From contig SXXK01000310.1 in the NCBI GenBank assembly GCA_005791255.1, forward strand, positions 1-33,512: DNA of 33,512 nt, given 5' to 3'. The notes below the pieces were generated by a model, which ran no database searches, was not told where the DNA came from, and saw nothing but the letters and a program-made list of their open reading frames with translations. Positions 1 through 8,636 of this stretch are shown in pieces. How positions within the stretch are numbered: the stretch's first letter is position 1; every line of letters starts with the position of its first letter. The DNA comes from Planctomyces sp. (lineage in GTDB: Bacteria > Planctomycetota > Planctomycetia > Planctomycetales > Planctomycetaceae). The position numbers and the translations under genes are program-made.

Positions 1-1007
1 AGTCGCGCTGTCAGTTCAGCTTTCCAGTCATGCAGATGACCGCTGGCGTCTTCGAACTGCTGCACTTCCAGCACGTTCATGGTGCGAGCCATGGTCTGGA
101 AGTAGTAGAACAGTCCCTGCTGTCCCATGCCGGGATTTTCCTTCAGAGTGTAGTTTTTGCGAATCCACTGAGTCGCCGCAGCGACTCGCGGGTCATCCTT
201 CTTCAGCCCCGCATAGATCATGCTTTTCAAACCGGCGTAGGTCATGCTGCCATAGGACGAGTGTCCGCCGTTTTCGGTGACACCGGCTTTGGATTCACCG
301 CCTTTGGCCGGAGTGTAGATGAAGCCGCCGTCATTGGTGCGACCGGCCCACGGCATAGTGTTGTACGGGGATTCCAGGTTTTGTGCACGGCTGATGAAGA
401 TCAAAGCCTTCTGCATGGCCGGGTCATCCGCCGGAACTCCGGACTGCTGCAGGGCTTCCAGAAGGAACTGCGTATTTGACATGTCCGGCCGCTGCTTGCT
501 GTCGTAACCGGCACCGCCGTAGGCTCCGTCACTGGTTTCTATGCCCTCGCCAGCGTCCCACTGAAGGTCACGAAGAAACTGCCGGGCTTTGCTGATTTGT
601 GCATCATAGCGGCCATCACGGCCGGCCTGAGCGAGCGCCATCATGGCGATGCAGGTTTCATAATTCTGATGACGGCTGGCCGGGGCGTGAATGCCGCCGG
701 TCGGCTGCTGCATGCCGACCAGAAACTTCAGGCCTTTTGCAACAACCGGGTCTTCCGGGGGAAGACCGCTTTGTACCAGGGCCGAAGTGACAAGACCGGT
801 GATGCCGACGGATTCTGGAGTGGTCCATGAACCGGATGCATCCTGCGTGACCTGAAGAAACTGAAGAGCTTTCTTCTGCACCTCAGCAAGGTCATCAGCC
901 TGAGCGGGTAACGCCAGCAGCAGCGGCAGCGCGGTCAGGAGCAGACCGGCCAGCAGCGGACGGCCGAAGACGCGAAAGAACTTTGAGTGAGCAGCCTGCA
1001 GGATCAT
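1..1007 (-). CDS. Secreted prenyltransferase/squalene-oxidase-repeat (alpha/alpha toroid) protein, C-terminus cut by window edge
   Basis: The reading frame starts at the ATG at 1007-1005 and runs off the left edge without a stop; 335 codons are visible. AGGAAA lies about 9 nt upstream of the ATG. The N-terminus has a basic segment, then a Leu/Ala-rich hydrophobic stretch ending in ALPAQA-DD, a clear signal peptide, so the product is exported. The rest is a set of repeated helical units of the terpene-cyclase/prenyltransferase toroid type: KALQFLQVTQDASGSW, KGLKFLVGMQQPTGGI, a GGAGYDSKQRPDMSNTQF segment and KALIFISRAQN. The last visible residues include HDWKAEL, the pre-C-terminal block typical of planctomycete members. 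Such proteins are usually annotated from the fold only; substrate and reaction are unknown. It lies downstream of the DUF1559 gene on the same strand with a gap of 116 bp. Confidence 0.85.
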   Translation of the reverse strand, partial: MILQAAHSKFFRVFGRPLLAGLLLTALPLLLALPAQADDLAEVQKKALQFLQVTQDASGSWTTPESVGITGLVTSALVQSGLPPEDPVVAKGLKFLVGMQQPTGGIHAPASRHQNYETCIAMMALAQAGRDGRYDAQISKARQFLRDLQWDAGEGIETSDGAYGGAGYDSKQRPDMSNTQFLLEALQQSGVPADDPAMQKALIFISRAQNLESPYNTMPWAGRTNDGGFIYTPAKGGESKAGVTENGGHSSYGSMTYAGLKSMIYAGLKKDDPRVAAATQWIRKNYTLKENPGMGQQGLFYYFQTMARTMNVLEVQQFEDASGHLHDWKAELTAR

Positions 1008-1123
1008 GAGACAGTTTCCTGAACAACCGAAGCGAGCGGACGTGCAGTGGATTCTATCGCTGCAGGCGGGTGAGGGCCAATGCGGAGCGGTGGAACTGAG
1101 AAATTCCGAAGAGAAACCGGGAC

Positions 1124-2140
1124 TCAGAATTCGCCCGCAATTTCGCCGGCATCGCGGGTTCCCAGGCCCCGCCAGACTTTCTGATCGATTGACGAACTGA
1201 AGGTGCGGACGGAGCCGTCGCACATCGCGGAATTGACGATCCCGGTGTGATAGCTGCGGGATGTGAGCACGGAATAGCTGACTGAGGTCAGCGAGCCGCC
1301 TTCCTGGCGTGAAGCGTAGTCGGTGTTGTTGTAAATGACGCCATTGTCCACGAACACCACGTTGGTATTGGGTGTGAGTGTGGTAGTGAAACCACTGTGG
1401 TGCGAGTGTCCATTGGCCCATTCTGTGTGTGCGGTACCGTCACGAGTTGCCGGCAGAATGCGGTCGCGCAGTCCGCTGTTGGCGTAAACAGCAACCTCGG
1501 CGGCGGTGTTGGGGACGGCAGTCGAAGGCGGGCCGCCGTTGCGGGTGTAAGCGGTCCACGCATGTACTTCGGAGGCCAGCAGTGTGTTGCTGGAGCCATC
1601 CGTAATGTCGGCCATGCGAATGCGTGAGTTGGGGAAGGTAATGCCGTCACCGCCCTGACGAGTTGCCGCGTTGAAGACGAGCCACGTGCCGAAGTTGAAG
1701 CCGTAGCAGGTGGGCATGAGGAAGATGCCATTGGTTCCGGTATCGCGGGCCCGATCGGATTTGGGGTCCGAAGGGCAGGCATACACGGGGACTCGAAACC
1801 TGCTGATGACGGGGAAGTTACCCCACGCGAGGCTGAGATCGATCTGCTGGTAGAGATTGACCTGTTCGAGATACGGAAGAATGCGACCGTGGATGGACCA
1901 GGAGGCGTTGGTCGTGACAGAGGGATTGATGGCCATGCTGGGCGGGAACTGCCCGCAGGAGGATTCGTAATTGTGGATGGCGAGTGCGATCTGTTTGAGG
2001 TGATTGCGACACTGAGTACTGCGAGCCGCTTCGCGAGCCTGCTGCACGGCGGGCAGCAGGAGTGCAACGAGGATGGCGATGATGGCAATGACGACAAGCA
2101 GTTCGATGAGTGTAAAGGCGTGACGTCGTGGCGTGTGCAT
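1124..2140 (-). CDS. DUF1559 domain-containing protein with type IV pilin-like N-terminal methylation motif
   Basis: A 338-residue protein. The N-terminus [20 protein letters not shown] is a prepilin cleavage/methylation signal: short basic leader, F after the cleavage point, E at mature position 5 and a hydrophobic helix running to about residue 33. The body is a DUF1559 (SBP_bac_10-like) domain with the block [31 protein letters not shown]. The C-terminus has the H-X9-DG signature ([12 protein letters not shown]) that defines this planctomycete family. Genomes of this phylum carry these proteins in large numbers. They are presumed membrane-anchored pseudopilin-like or adhesin-like surface proteins, but their function is not proven. 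No strong ribosome binding site was seen before the ATG; the start is fixed by the leader peptide. Confidence 0.93.
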   Translation of the reverse strand: MHTPRRHAFTLIELLVVIAIIAILVALLLPAVQQAREAARSTQCRNHLKQIALAIHNYESSCGQFPPSMAINPSVTTNASWSIHGRILPYLEQVNLYQQIDLSLAWGNFPVISRFRVPVYACPSDPKSDRARDTGTNGIFLMPTCYGFNFGTWLVFNAATRQGGDGITFPNSRIRMADITDGSSNTLLASEVHAWTAYTRNGGPPSTAVPNTAAEVAVYANSGLRDRILPATRDGTAHTEWANGHSHHSGFTTTLTPNTNVVFVDNGVIYNNTDYASRQEGGSLTSVSYSVLTSRSYHTGIVNSAMCDGSVRTFSSSIDQKVWRGLGTRDAGEIAGEF

Positions 2141-2320
2141 GGCGGGGGCTGACAGAGGTGATTTCGGGTAAAGTCCGAGCTGTGATTTGTCCTTCGCGTC
2201 CGGACAGCCCGAACTGCGGGTTGTTTTTTCCGAGGGACCGGTTTGCTGTAATCAGGCAGCAAATAGGGTGCCATGCTGTAAAAATGCGAATCTTCGCACT
2301 GCGTGCACTGTGCGGGTGGC

Positions 2321-2358
2321 AAAAAGCGAACCCGCGCGGCGAATTACTCGCCGCGCGG
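2321..2358 (-). terminator. Hairpin terminator downstream of the secreted protein gene
   Basis: A perfect 11-bp inverted repeat (CCGCGCGGCGA at 2332-2342, TCGCCGCGCGG at 2348-2358) with a 5-nt loop. Read on the minus strand it is followed after 6 nt by five T residues (2325-2321). It lies 66 bp past the stop of the 2425-3039 gene, so it probably ends that transcript before the DUF1559 gene. The T-run is short and slightly displaced, so it could also act as a factor-assisted terminator. Confidence 0.65.
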
Positions 2359-2424
2359 CGAAATTTTACACGAAACTGAAGGAGGCACCAGGGCTGGAAC
2401 AACCTGACTCTCAGGCTGCGATTG

Positions 2425-3039
2425 TCACTGCCCATTGAGGATTTTAAGGGAGTGTTTGTACCAGCGTTCTGAATCCCTGTCATGCTGCATCCGGATTTCC
2501 TGTTCCAGTTCACGGCGTGCAGCGTCTTCCGTGGCCAGCCGAAGTCTTTCCGCCGGTGGCAGGGACTCGAGGATATACGGCCGGCAGGCCTCACGCGCCC
2601 AATCCGGCAGTGACCGGAAGTCAACCAGACGCACTCCCTGTTTTTGCCCGACCTGTGGCTCATCATCATGGCTGGTGGTTTCCAGCACCCGACGGTTCTT
2701 CGAGGAACCGTCGTGAATCCTGACGTGCTCTTCCTGCCCAACCTCATTGGGGTCGTTGGATTCCCAGAAGATGGTGAGTTCCCCGTTGGACTGATCCAGC
2801 TGAAACTTACCGGATCCGAGGCCGTAGTGATCGGGGTCGTCCATGAGTTGCGTCAGTTGCAGAATGGTTCCGTCTTCAAGCTTGTTGTTCTTTCCGATCA
2901 GGACGTAGTACATTCGGGCGTTTTCGTCTTTGCCGTCGACTTTGATTGTGGTTTTGTCGAAGACCATCGTCAGCAGGTCGTTGGCGAGTGCATTGCCGGC
3001 GTTAAGGAGAATGGCGAGCAGTGTCAGAATTGAGCGCAT
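2425..3039 (-). CDS. Hypothetical secreted protein
   Basis: The start at 3039 gives MRSILTLLAILLNAGNALA-ND, a textbook signal peptide, with GGAG 12 nt upstream. An upstream in-frame ATG at 3099 would put about 20 hydrophilic residues in front of the signal peptide and is less likely. The product has 204 residues. The middle (about residues 25-110) is rich in beta-like, acidic segments, with DKTTIKVDGKDENARMYYVL and a GLGSGKFQLDQSNGEL block. This resembles the small repeat-type domains (TIGR03067-like) common in this phylum, but I cannot make a firm match. The C-terminal 60 residues are highly charged and helical (PPAERLRLATEDAARRELEQEI). I do not recognise a catalytic motif and assign no function. 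Confidence 0.7.
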   Translation of the reverse strand: MRSILTLLAILLNAGNALANDLLTMVFDKTTIKVDGKDENARMYYVLIGKNNKLEDGTILQLTQLMDDPDHYGLGSGKFQLDQSNGELTIFWESNDPNEVGQEEHVRIHDGSSKNRRVLETTSHDDEPQVGQKQGVRLVDFRSLPDWAREACRPYILESLPPAERLRLATEDAARRELEQEIRMQHDRDSERWYKHSLKILNGQ

Positions 3040-3258
3040 GGTTTTCTGTCTCCGCGGTGACTGTTTCCGGCTGTGCCATACTGCAGCCTGCGATGCCACG
3101 CCGGCATGTCAGGCTCCGAGTTCCCGTAGGCTCGAGTCGCGCGTTTGTGACGGAGAATTTTTGAAAGTTTCCGGGGAGTTATTGCAGCCACGGCTGACAT
3201 CTGCTGTGTACGGGCTGGCGTGAGTTCAAGGCCCGAAGCACTCGCCGAGCACCTGCAC

Positions 3259-3294
3259 CACGCTTGACACCACGATTGACACGACGATTGCTGA
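3259..3294 (+). repeat. Imperfect 12-bp tandem repeat
   Basis: Two near-identical units, CACGCTTGACAC (3259-3270) and CACGATTGACAC (3271-3282), followed by a decayed third unit GACGATTGCTGA (3283-3294). It lies in the non-coding divergent region; no function is assigned. Confidence 0.6.
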
Positions 3295-3503
3295 ATTCCT
3301 GGGGTCGCACCCTAAAACTCCGCGTTCACTGTGGTCATGGGTTGATGGGGGCGGGCGATGTGGCGAGAGGGCAACATGTCGCTGCATTCGGCGCGAGTTG
3401 GAGAAACTGATGACGATTTCCGGGTGCCGGGCTGGAAACCGGCGTGGTGGTTGTTCAAAGATCAATAATATTAGGGGGATAAAACATTTCCTGACTGGGT
3501 GCA

Positions 3504-3531
3504 TTGTATTAGCTCGCATGTGTTATATATG
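3504..3531 (+). promoter_or_regulatory. Candidate promoter of the ComEA-like/ABC exporter operon
   Basis: Within the AT-rich stretch there is a TTGTAT hexamer (3504-3509) and a TATATA/TATATG-type -10 element in 3524-3531, spaced 14-16 bp apart, 38 bp before the ATG at 3570. The match to the sigma-70 consensus is only partial, so this is a guess from position and composition. Confidence 0.25.
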
Positions 3532-3569
3532 TCGTCATGTGCCGATCCGGTGCGGAGGGGGGGGAAGTC

Positions 3570-3983
3570 ATGTCACAATCCGTCAGTGCTCAGGGGACAG
3601 CTGCCGCCCAGTCCGGTGCGGGTCAGCGGGATTCGAAGGGATTTCGAGTACTGATTGCGGTGAGTTGTCTGCTGCTGCTGGCGCAGTGGGTATGGACCAG
3701 CCAGCGACGGCCGGAGCCGCTACGTGTGACTCGCGGCACGAAGGCCGAGGCGGGCTTTCTGATTGACGTGAATCAGGCGGGCTGGGTGGATTGGATGCAG
3801 CTGGAGGGAGTTGGGCCGTCGCTGGCCAGTCGGATTGTGGCGGATCGCGAGGTTCACGGGCCGTTTGCCACGATCGACGATCTGCAGCGAGTTCCCGGAA
3901 TCGGCCCGGCAACTCTCGACCGAATCCGTGCATCGCTTAGAATCCGGCATGAACACCAAACAGCCGATCGCCGTCTCCCCTGA
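3570..3983 (+). CDS. ComEA-like helix-hairpin-helix DNA-binding protein, membrane anchored
   Basis: The start at 3570 is set by a strong purine-rich ribosome binding site (GGAGGGGGGGGAAG) just upstream; it gives 137 residues. A single hydrophobic segment (residues 25-41, FRVLIAVSCLLLLAQWVW) anchors the N-terminus. It is followed by a tandem helix-hairpin-helix module (about residues 66-123): DVNQAGWVDWMQLEGVGPSL and FATIDDLQRVPGIGPATLDRI, both hairpins carrying the G-[VI]-G-P turn. This is the ComEA/competence HhH layout, where the hairpins bind DNA backbone phosphates during uptake. No other competence genes are visible here, so a role in DNA uptake is an inference. The gene overlaps the start of the ABC exporter by 35 bp, which suggests translational coupling. 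Confidence 0.85.
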   Translation: MSQSVSAQGTAAAQSGAGQRDSKGFRVLIAVSCLLLLAQWVWTSQRRPEPLRVTRGTKAEAGFLIDVNQAGWVDWMQLEGVGPSLASRIVADREVHGPFATIDDLQRVPGIGPATLDRIRASLRIRHEHQTADRRLP

Positions 3984-5955
3984 ATCCTCAGCCGTCCCGC
4001 CTGCCGCCTCGGTCAGCAGTCGCCAGCGTTTTTTTGTGCACCGTCAGAAGGTGCGACAGCGGCAGCTGCCTGGCGGCAGTGTGCATTCTGTTGGAGAATC
4101 CCGTGCGGCGAAGGATCGTGTGCGTTCGACGGGAACGCTGGTGCGTGAATTTCTGGGCCTGCTGCGCCCCTATCGCAGCAGCCTGATTCTGGCTTTGGCG
4201 ACCGTCACTGTTTCAACACTGCTCGGCCTGTTGCCTCCTGCCGGTACCAAGTTTGTCATCGACTATGCTCTGACTGGTCGTCCCCTGCCGGCATGGCTGC
4301 AGACTTTTCCCTCGCTGGCTGCGCCGGTGCGGCTGCTGGGTGCCGTGGTGCTGGTGGTCACGGTGGTATCACTGGTGAAGATTATGATTCACGTGTGGGG
4401 CCGCTGGCACGCGACTCGTATTTCCAAGATTATCCAGCTGGACATTCGTCGGCGGGTGTTTGCGCACGCCATCAGACTGCCGCTGCATCGGGTGCAGGAG
4501 CTGCGTTCCGGCGGAGTGGCCTCCATACTGCGAGAGGATGGCGGCAGTGTGGGTGAGCTGGTGTTTGGGTTGCTGTACAATCCGTGGCGAGCGGTGATTC
4601 AGCTGGTCGGCAGTTTTGCTGTGCTGGCGTGGGTGGACTGGACGCTGCTGCTGGGTGCCATTGTGATGCTGCCCACCGTCTTTGTGACTCATCGTGCCTG
4701 GATCAACAGCATTCGGCCGCAGTTCCGGGCGATTCGCAAGCAGCGTGAGCAGATTGATGCGGGTGCTGCCGAATCGTTCGCGGGGATCCGAATTGTGCGT
4801 GCATTCAGCCGTCAGCGGCGTGAAGGCTGGCGATTTTCCCTGGAAAACAACGTGATGGCTCGGCAGGAACTCTACGTGTGGTGGTGGATGCGGGTTGTGG
4901 AACTCGTGTGGGAGGCGCTGATTCCGATTGCTTCAGCCGGTCTGCTCTTTTACGGGGGCTGGCGCGTGACGACCGGGTTTATGACCGCAGGTGACCTGAT
5001 GATGTTTCTGGTGTATCTGGTGATGCTGCTGGAGCCCCTGGCGGCTCTGGCCACCAGTGCGACTCAGTTTCAGAACAGTCTCAGTGGTCTGGACCGTGTG
5101 CTGGACATGCTGGCGGAGCCGATGGAGATGCAGTCGGGGGCTGCATCACTGCGGGTGGATCGTCAGAGTGTGCGTGGCGACCTGGAATTTCGGGGCGTGA
5201 CATTTCTTTATCCCGGCACGGGTCAGCCGGCTTTGAGCGAGATCAATCTCCGGGTACAGGCTGGCCAAACGGTGGCCCTGGTGGGTCCCAGCGGAGCAGG
5301 CAAGACAACGCTCTGCAATCTGGTGGCTCGCTTCTACGATCCTTCCGAGGGTGCCATTCTGCTGGACGGTCGGGATCTGCGGAACTTTGATGTGGAGTCA
5401 TACCGATCGCTGCTCGGAGTGGTTGAGCAGGACGTGTTTTTATTCGACGGCACGATTGCCGCGAATATTGCGTATGGCTGTCGGCATGCGACTGAGCAGC
5501 AGATTCTGGCAGCAGCAGAAGCGGCCAATGCCGTGGAGTTCATTCAGCGGATGCCGCTGGGACTGCAGACAGTGATTGGCGAGCGTGGTGTGCGACTGAG
5601 TGGCGGTCAGAGGCAGCGTCTGGCAATTGCCCGCGCGATTCTCGCCGACCCGCGTCTGCTGATTCTCGACGAGGCCACCAGCAATCTGGACACGGACAGT
5701 GAGCAGCTGATTCAGCAGAGTCTGGGGCGTTTGATGCATGGCCGCACGTGCTTTGTGATTGCGCACCGACTGAGTACGATTGCATCGGCCGATCTGATCT
5801 GTGTGGTGGAGGGCGGGCGAATCCTGCAGACAGGGACTCATGCCGAGCTCATGGCCAGCGGCGGTCGTTATCGCACGATGGTGGAGCAGCAGGTACGGAT
5901 TGCAATCGGGGATGCGGTCACCAGGCAGACCGTTCAGGGAACCACGCACGGCTGA
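3949..5955 (+). CDS. ABC transporter, fused permease and ATPase (ABCB/MsbA-type exporter)
   Basis: A half-transporter of 668 residues from the ATG at 3949; an in-frame start at 3811 would lie wholly inside the ComEA-like gene. After a hydrophilic N-terminal extension of about 65 residues come six predicted membrane helices (about residues 75-365), including RSSLILALATVTVSTLLGLL and VRLLGAVVLVVTVVSLVKIMI. The nucleotide-binding domain follows, with Walker A GPSGAGKTT (446-454), Q-loop VVEQD (Q494), signature LSGGQ (550-554), Walker B LLILDEATS (D574, E575) and the switch His in IAHRLST (H606). All catalytic residues are present, so it should be an active homodimeric exporter. Substrate cannot be read from sequence; lipid-linked or peptide-type cargo is typical of this family. 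Confidence 0.93.
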   Translation: MNTKQPIAVSPESSAVPPAASVSSRQRFFVHRQKVRQRQLPGGSVHSVGESRAAKDRVRSTGTLVREFLGLLRPYRSSLILALATVTVSTLLGLLPPAGTKFVIDYALTGRPLPAWLQTFPSLAAPVRLLGAVVLVVTVVSLVKIMIHVWGRWHATRISKIIQLDIRRRVFAHAIRLPLHRVQELRSGGVASILREDGGSVGELVFGLLYNPWRAVIQLVGSFAVLAWVDWTLLLGAIVMLPTVFVTHRAWINSIRPQFRAIRKQREQIDAGAAESFAGIRIVRAFSRQRREGWRFSLENNVMARQELYVWWWMRVVELVWEALIPIASAGLLFYGGWRVTTGFMTAGDLMMFLVYLVMLLEPLAALATSATQFQNSLSGLDRVLDMLAEPMEMQSGAASLRVDRQSVRGDLEFRGVTFLYPGTGQPALSEINLRVQAGQTVALVGPSGAGKTTLCNLVARFYDPSEGAILLDGRDLRNFDVESYRSLLGVVEQDVFLFDGTIAANIAYGCRHATEQQILAAAEAANAVEFIQRMPLGLQTVIGERGVRLSGGQRQRLAIARAILADPRLLILDEATSNLDTDSEQLIQQSLGRLMHGRTCFVIAHRLSTIASADLICVVEGGRILQTGTHAELMASGGRYRTMVEQQVRIAIGDAVTRQTVQGTTHG

Positions 5956-5990
5956 CTCGCGGGCTGCCCTGAGCAGTGACTTGTGTTGAA

Positions 5991-6020
5991 GTATATGTGT
6001 GTGTGTGAGTGTATGTGTGG
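5991..6020 (+). repeat. GT-rich low-complexity tract
   Basis: A 30-bp run dominated by GT dinucleotides, including an uninterrupted (GT)n core at about 5997-6007, in the 102-bp gap between the ABC exporter and the aminotransferase. A clear GGGGAG ribosome binding site (6043-6048) for the next gene follows. It looks like a microsatellite; no regulatory role can be shown. Confidence 0.6.
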
Positions 6021-6057
6021 ATATTGCCGAAAGGCAGCTTCTGGGGAGTGAACAGGG

Positions 6058-7347
6058 ATGCGGCATCCGGTTTTGCGGCTGAGTGATCAGGCGCTGCGAT
6101 CTGCGGATCAGGCGATTGGGTTTCTGATGCAGCAGGCGGTGGAGAACGCCGACTGCATTTCGCTGGCGGCTGGTCTGGTGGATGAGCAGACGCTGCCGGT
6201 GGATCTGGTGCGTGAGACGGTGGGGAAGGTGCTGGCGGAGTCGGGATCCGGCAGTCGGCTGCTGCAGTACGGGACGACTCAGGGGCCCGAGCCACTGCGG
6301 CGGGTGTTTCGGGACTATCTGGCGGAGCTTGAGCAGCGGACGGACCGGCTGTCGGATCTGCCATTGTCGCAGTTATTTCTGACGACGGGATCGCAGCAGT
6401 TGCTGGCGCTGCTGGCGCAGGCGTTATTCAATCCGGGCGACATCTGTCTGGTGGCAGCACCGACTTATTTTGTGTTTTTGGGTGTGTTGCAGGCAGTGGG
6501 TGCGGATATTGTGCCGGTGACTGCGGACGGTTTCGGGATGTGTCCGGCTGCGCTGCGTGAAACGCTTTCTCGGCTGGAACAGGAGGGGCGACTGTCGCGA
6601 GTGCGTTTGGTTTATGTGGTCAGTGATTTTGAGAATCCGTCGGGGGTGAGCGTATCGGCCGAGCGTCGTCCGCAGCTGTTGTCGCTGGCTCGTGAGTTCT
6701 CGCGTGAGTCGCGGATTTTTCTGCTGGAGGACGCGGCTTATCGGGAATTGCGGTACGACGGCGTATCACCGGCCAGCATCTGGTCATTTGATCGAGATCG
6801 TGAGACGGTGATTCTGGCCCAGACGTTTTCCAAGAGTTTTTCGCCGGGGATTCGAGTGGGGCTGGGTGTGGTGCCGCAATCGCTGGTGAAGCCTTTGTCG
6901 GATCTGAAGGGCAACGAGGATTTTGGGTCTGCCCACCTGAACCAGCACGTGGTGGCTCGGGCACTGAAAGATCGCACCTATCATCAGCATGTGCAGCGGG
7001 TGCGGGACAATTATCGGATTAAGCGGGATGCGATGCTGGAGGCGGCAGACCGGGAGTTTGGGGGCTTACCGGGAGTGTCGTGGTATCGGCCGGAGGGTGG
7101 GATGTATGTGTGGATGCGTCTGCCGGACTCGGTACCGACGGGATTTCAGAGTGCGATGTTCCGCCGGGCGACTCAGGTGGACAAGGTGATGTACGTGCCT
7201 GGGGAGTTGTGTTATCCGCAGGACTGGCCCGCAAGGCCTCGCAGTGAGATGCGATTGAGTTTTGGAGTGCAGAGTCCGGACGGTATTCGGGAGGGAATGC
7301 GTCGCCTGGCAAGTTCGGTGCGTTGGGCACTGGAAACGGGTGGATGA
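6058..7347 (+). CDS. PLP-dependent class I/II aminotransferase (2-aminoadipate/LysN-like, MocR-type domain)
   Basis: A 429-residue cytosolic fold-type I PLP enzyme. GGGGAG lies 9 nt before the ATG. Landmarks are SLAAGLVDEQTLP near residues 35-47, LQYGTTQGPEPLRR (69-82), TTGSQQLLALLAQ (109-121, phosphate-binding/cofactor loop), the Asn of DFENPSG (N193), the Asp of LLEDAAYREL (D225, which pairs with the pyridine nitrogen), the Schiff-base Lys in QTFSKSFSPGIRVG (K259), and a C-terminal Arg in EMRLSFG for the substrate carboxylate. This matches enzymes annotated as 2-aminoadipate or aromatic/branched-chain aminotransferases, without the MocR DNA-binding domain. Substrate is not predictable here. 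The EpmA-type gene follows after 163 bp. Confidence 0.9.
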   Translation: MRHPVLRLSDQALRSADQAIGFLMQQAVENADCISLAAGLVDEQTLPVDLVRETVGKVLAESGSGSRLLQYGTTQGPEPLRRVFRDYLAELEQRTDRLSDLPLSQLFLTTGSQQLLALLAQALFNPGDICLVAAPTYFVFLGVLQAVGADIVPVTADGFGMCPAALRETLSRLEQEGRLSRVRLVYVVSDFENPSGVSVSAERRPQLLSLAREFSRESRIFLLEDAAYRELRYDGVSPASIWSFDRDRETVILAQTFSKSFSPGIRVGLGVVPQSLVKPLSDLKGNEDFGSAHLNQHVVARALKDRTYHQHVQRVRDNYRIKRDAMLEAADREFGGLPGVSWYRPEGGMYVWMRLPDSVPTGFQSAMFRRATQVDKVMYVPGELCYPQDWPARPRSEMRLSFGVQSPDGIREGMRRLASSVRWALETGG

Positions 7348-7510
7348 GCCGCGGATGGGGGGCTTTTGGGGGCCACGGATGAAGGCGACGGATTGGGTCA
7401 TGCATTGGGCTGCTGATGAACACGGATTTTCACTCATGAGCAGCGAATCAGTTTTCAGTTTACAGTGCGGGGGTGCAGTGCGATGACGAGCGGTTTGTGG
7501 ATGCTGGATT
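7348..7510. repeat. Short intergenic spacer with degenerate ACGGAT-type repeats and a hairpin
   Basis: The spacer holds several degenerate copies of a CCACGGATGA/AACACGGAT-like element. It also has an imperfect hairpin with a 10-bp stem and one mismatch: CTGCTGATGA (7410-7419) against TCATGAGCAG (7434-7443). No T-run follows, so it is not a typical terminator. Confidence 0.4.
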
Positions 7511-8527
7511 ATGAGTGACCGTGTCAATGACTGGCGTCCGGGGTGTTCGCTGGCGGTGCTGAGGGCGCGGGCGGCGATGCTGGCTGCGGTGCGTCAGTTT
7601 TTCGGACAGCGGGGGTACCTCGAGGTTGAGACGCCGTGTCTGTCGCGGGATGTGGTGGTGGATGCGTGGCTTGAGCCTTTGCGGTTGCGGCAGTCGGATG
7701 GTGACTGGTATTTGCAGACGTCGCCAGAGGCCTTCATGAAGCGATTGCTGGCCGCCGGTGCCGGGTCGATATTTCAGATCAGCCGCGTGTTTCGTGGCGG
7801 CGAGTTTGGGGCGAGGCACAACCCGGAATTCACGATGCTGGAGTGGTATGGCGTCGGAACGGACTGGCGTGAGCAGGTGCAGTTGACCGAGCAGCTGGTA
7901 CGTGCGGTCGTGAGGGCGGGCTGCAGCAGTCTGAAGCGGCCAGAGCCTGCCTGGGGCGACAGCAGTTTCGCCTTGACGACGTATCAGGAGGCGTTTCAGC
8001 GGGAGCTGGGGTTGTCGGTGTTCTCGGCGACGGATGATGAGCTGCTGAGAGCGGCTCGGGAGCGGTCCGTACCGGTTCCCGACGGCCCTAAGATGGCTCG
8101 AGATGAACTGCTGAACCTGCTGCTGGGATTTTGTATTGAGCCGGGATTGGGGCAGCGAGTCGGGGAGGAGCGACCGGAGTTTTTGTGCGACTACCCGGCG
8201 ACTCAGGCGGCCCTTGCGGTGACGACCACGACTGCCCCCCCGGTGGCTCGCAGATTCGAACTGTACATTCGCGGTTTGGAGCTGTGCAACGGGTACGAAG
8301 AACTGACGGATCCTGCGGAGCTTCGTCGGCGGGATGGCGAGCAGAATCAGAAGCGTGCGGCGAGTGCCGGTACGGTGCTGCCAGGTGCGTCGCATCTGCT
8401 GCGAGCGATGGCGTGGGGGTTACCGGCTTGTTCCGGTGTGGCGCTGGGGTTTGACCGTCTGGTTATGATTGCGGCGGGTGTGCAGCGGATGTCGGATGTG
8501 GTTCCGTTCCCTGCGGACCGGTGCTGA
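7511..8527 (+). CDS. epmA: Elongation factor P--(R)-beta-lysine ligase (EpmA/GenX/PoxA-type)
   Basis: A 338-residue stand-alone class II lysyl-tRNA-synthetase-like catalytic domain without the anticodon-binding domain, which is the EpmA layout (E. coli EpmA is about 325 residues). Visible motifs are ARAAMLAAVRQFFGQRGYLEVETPCL at the N-terminus (motif 1), FRGGEFGARHNPEFTMLEWY near residues 94-113 (motif 2), ELCNGYEEL near 257-265, and GVALGFDRLVM near 309-319 (motif 3). The ending SDVVPFPADRC corresponds to the usual EpmA tail. EpmA adenylates (R)-beta-lysine and attaches it to a conserved Lys of EF-P, helping ribosomes pass polyproline stretches. Neither efp nor epmB is in this window. The ATG at 7511 lacks a strong ribosome binding site. 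Confidence 0.9.
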   Translation: MSDRVNDWRPGCSLAVLRARAAMLAAVRQFFGQRGYLEVETPCLSRDVVVDAWLEPLRLRQSDGDWYLQTSPEAFMKRLLAAGAGSIFQISRVFRGGEFGARHNPEFTMLEWYGVGTDWREQVQLTEQLVRAVVRAGCSSLKRPEPAWGDSSFALTTYQEAFQRELGLSVFSATDDELLRAARERSVPVPDGPKMARDELLNLLLGFCIEPGLGQRVGEERPEFLCDYPATQAALAVTTTTAPPVARRFELYIRGLELCNGYEELTDPAELRRRDGEQNQKRAASAGTVLPGASHLLRAMAWGLPACSGVALGFDRLVMIAAGVQRMSDVVPFPADRC

Positions 8528-8636
8528 TTTGCTGCCAGAGTGTTGAAGTGTTTGTGGTGTGATTTGCGCGGGGATTTGATACAAGGGTGGCGTTTGACTG
8601 GTGTTGAGTTGAATTCCGTGACTGGGGAGTGCAGTG

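Larger units (their letters stand above)
3040..3569. other. Intergenic region between divergent genes (530 bp)
   Basis: This separates the minus-strand secreted protein gene from the plus-strand ComEA-like gene and should hold promoters for both. It contains an imperfect 12-bp tandem repeat (3259-3294) and a markedly AT-rich stretch at 3460-3535, unusual in this GC-rich window. I see no convincing gene here; a 97-codon minus-strand frame lacks family resemblance and a start signal. Confidence 0.6.

Noticed and set aside
1288-2747. Two long minus-strand frames (1288-2322 and 1818-2747)
   Set aside because: They overlap the DUF1559 and secreted-protein genes in other frames; Ser/Pro/Arg-rich composition with no family resemblance.
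3226-3519. A 97-codon minus-strand frame in the divergent intergenic region
   Set aside because: No ribosome binding site or family features, and its VVS repeats come from the 12-bp tandem repeat.
7460-8395. A 311-codon minus-strand frame
   Set aside because: Antisense to the EpmA-type gene; Arg/Gln/His-rich composition typical of a GC-rich shadow frame.
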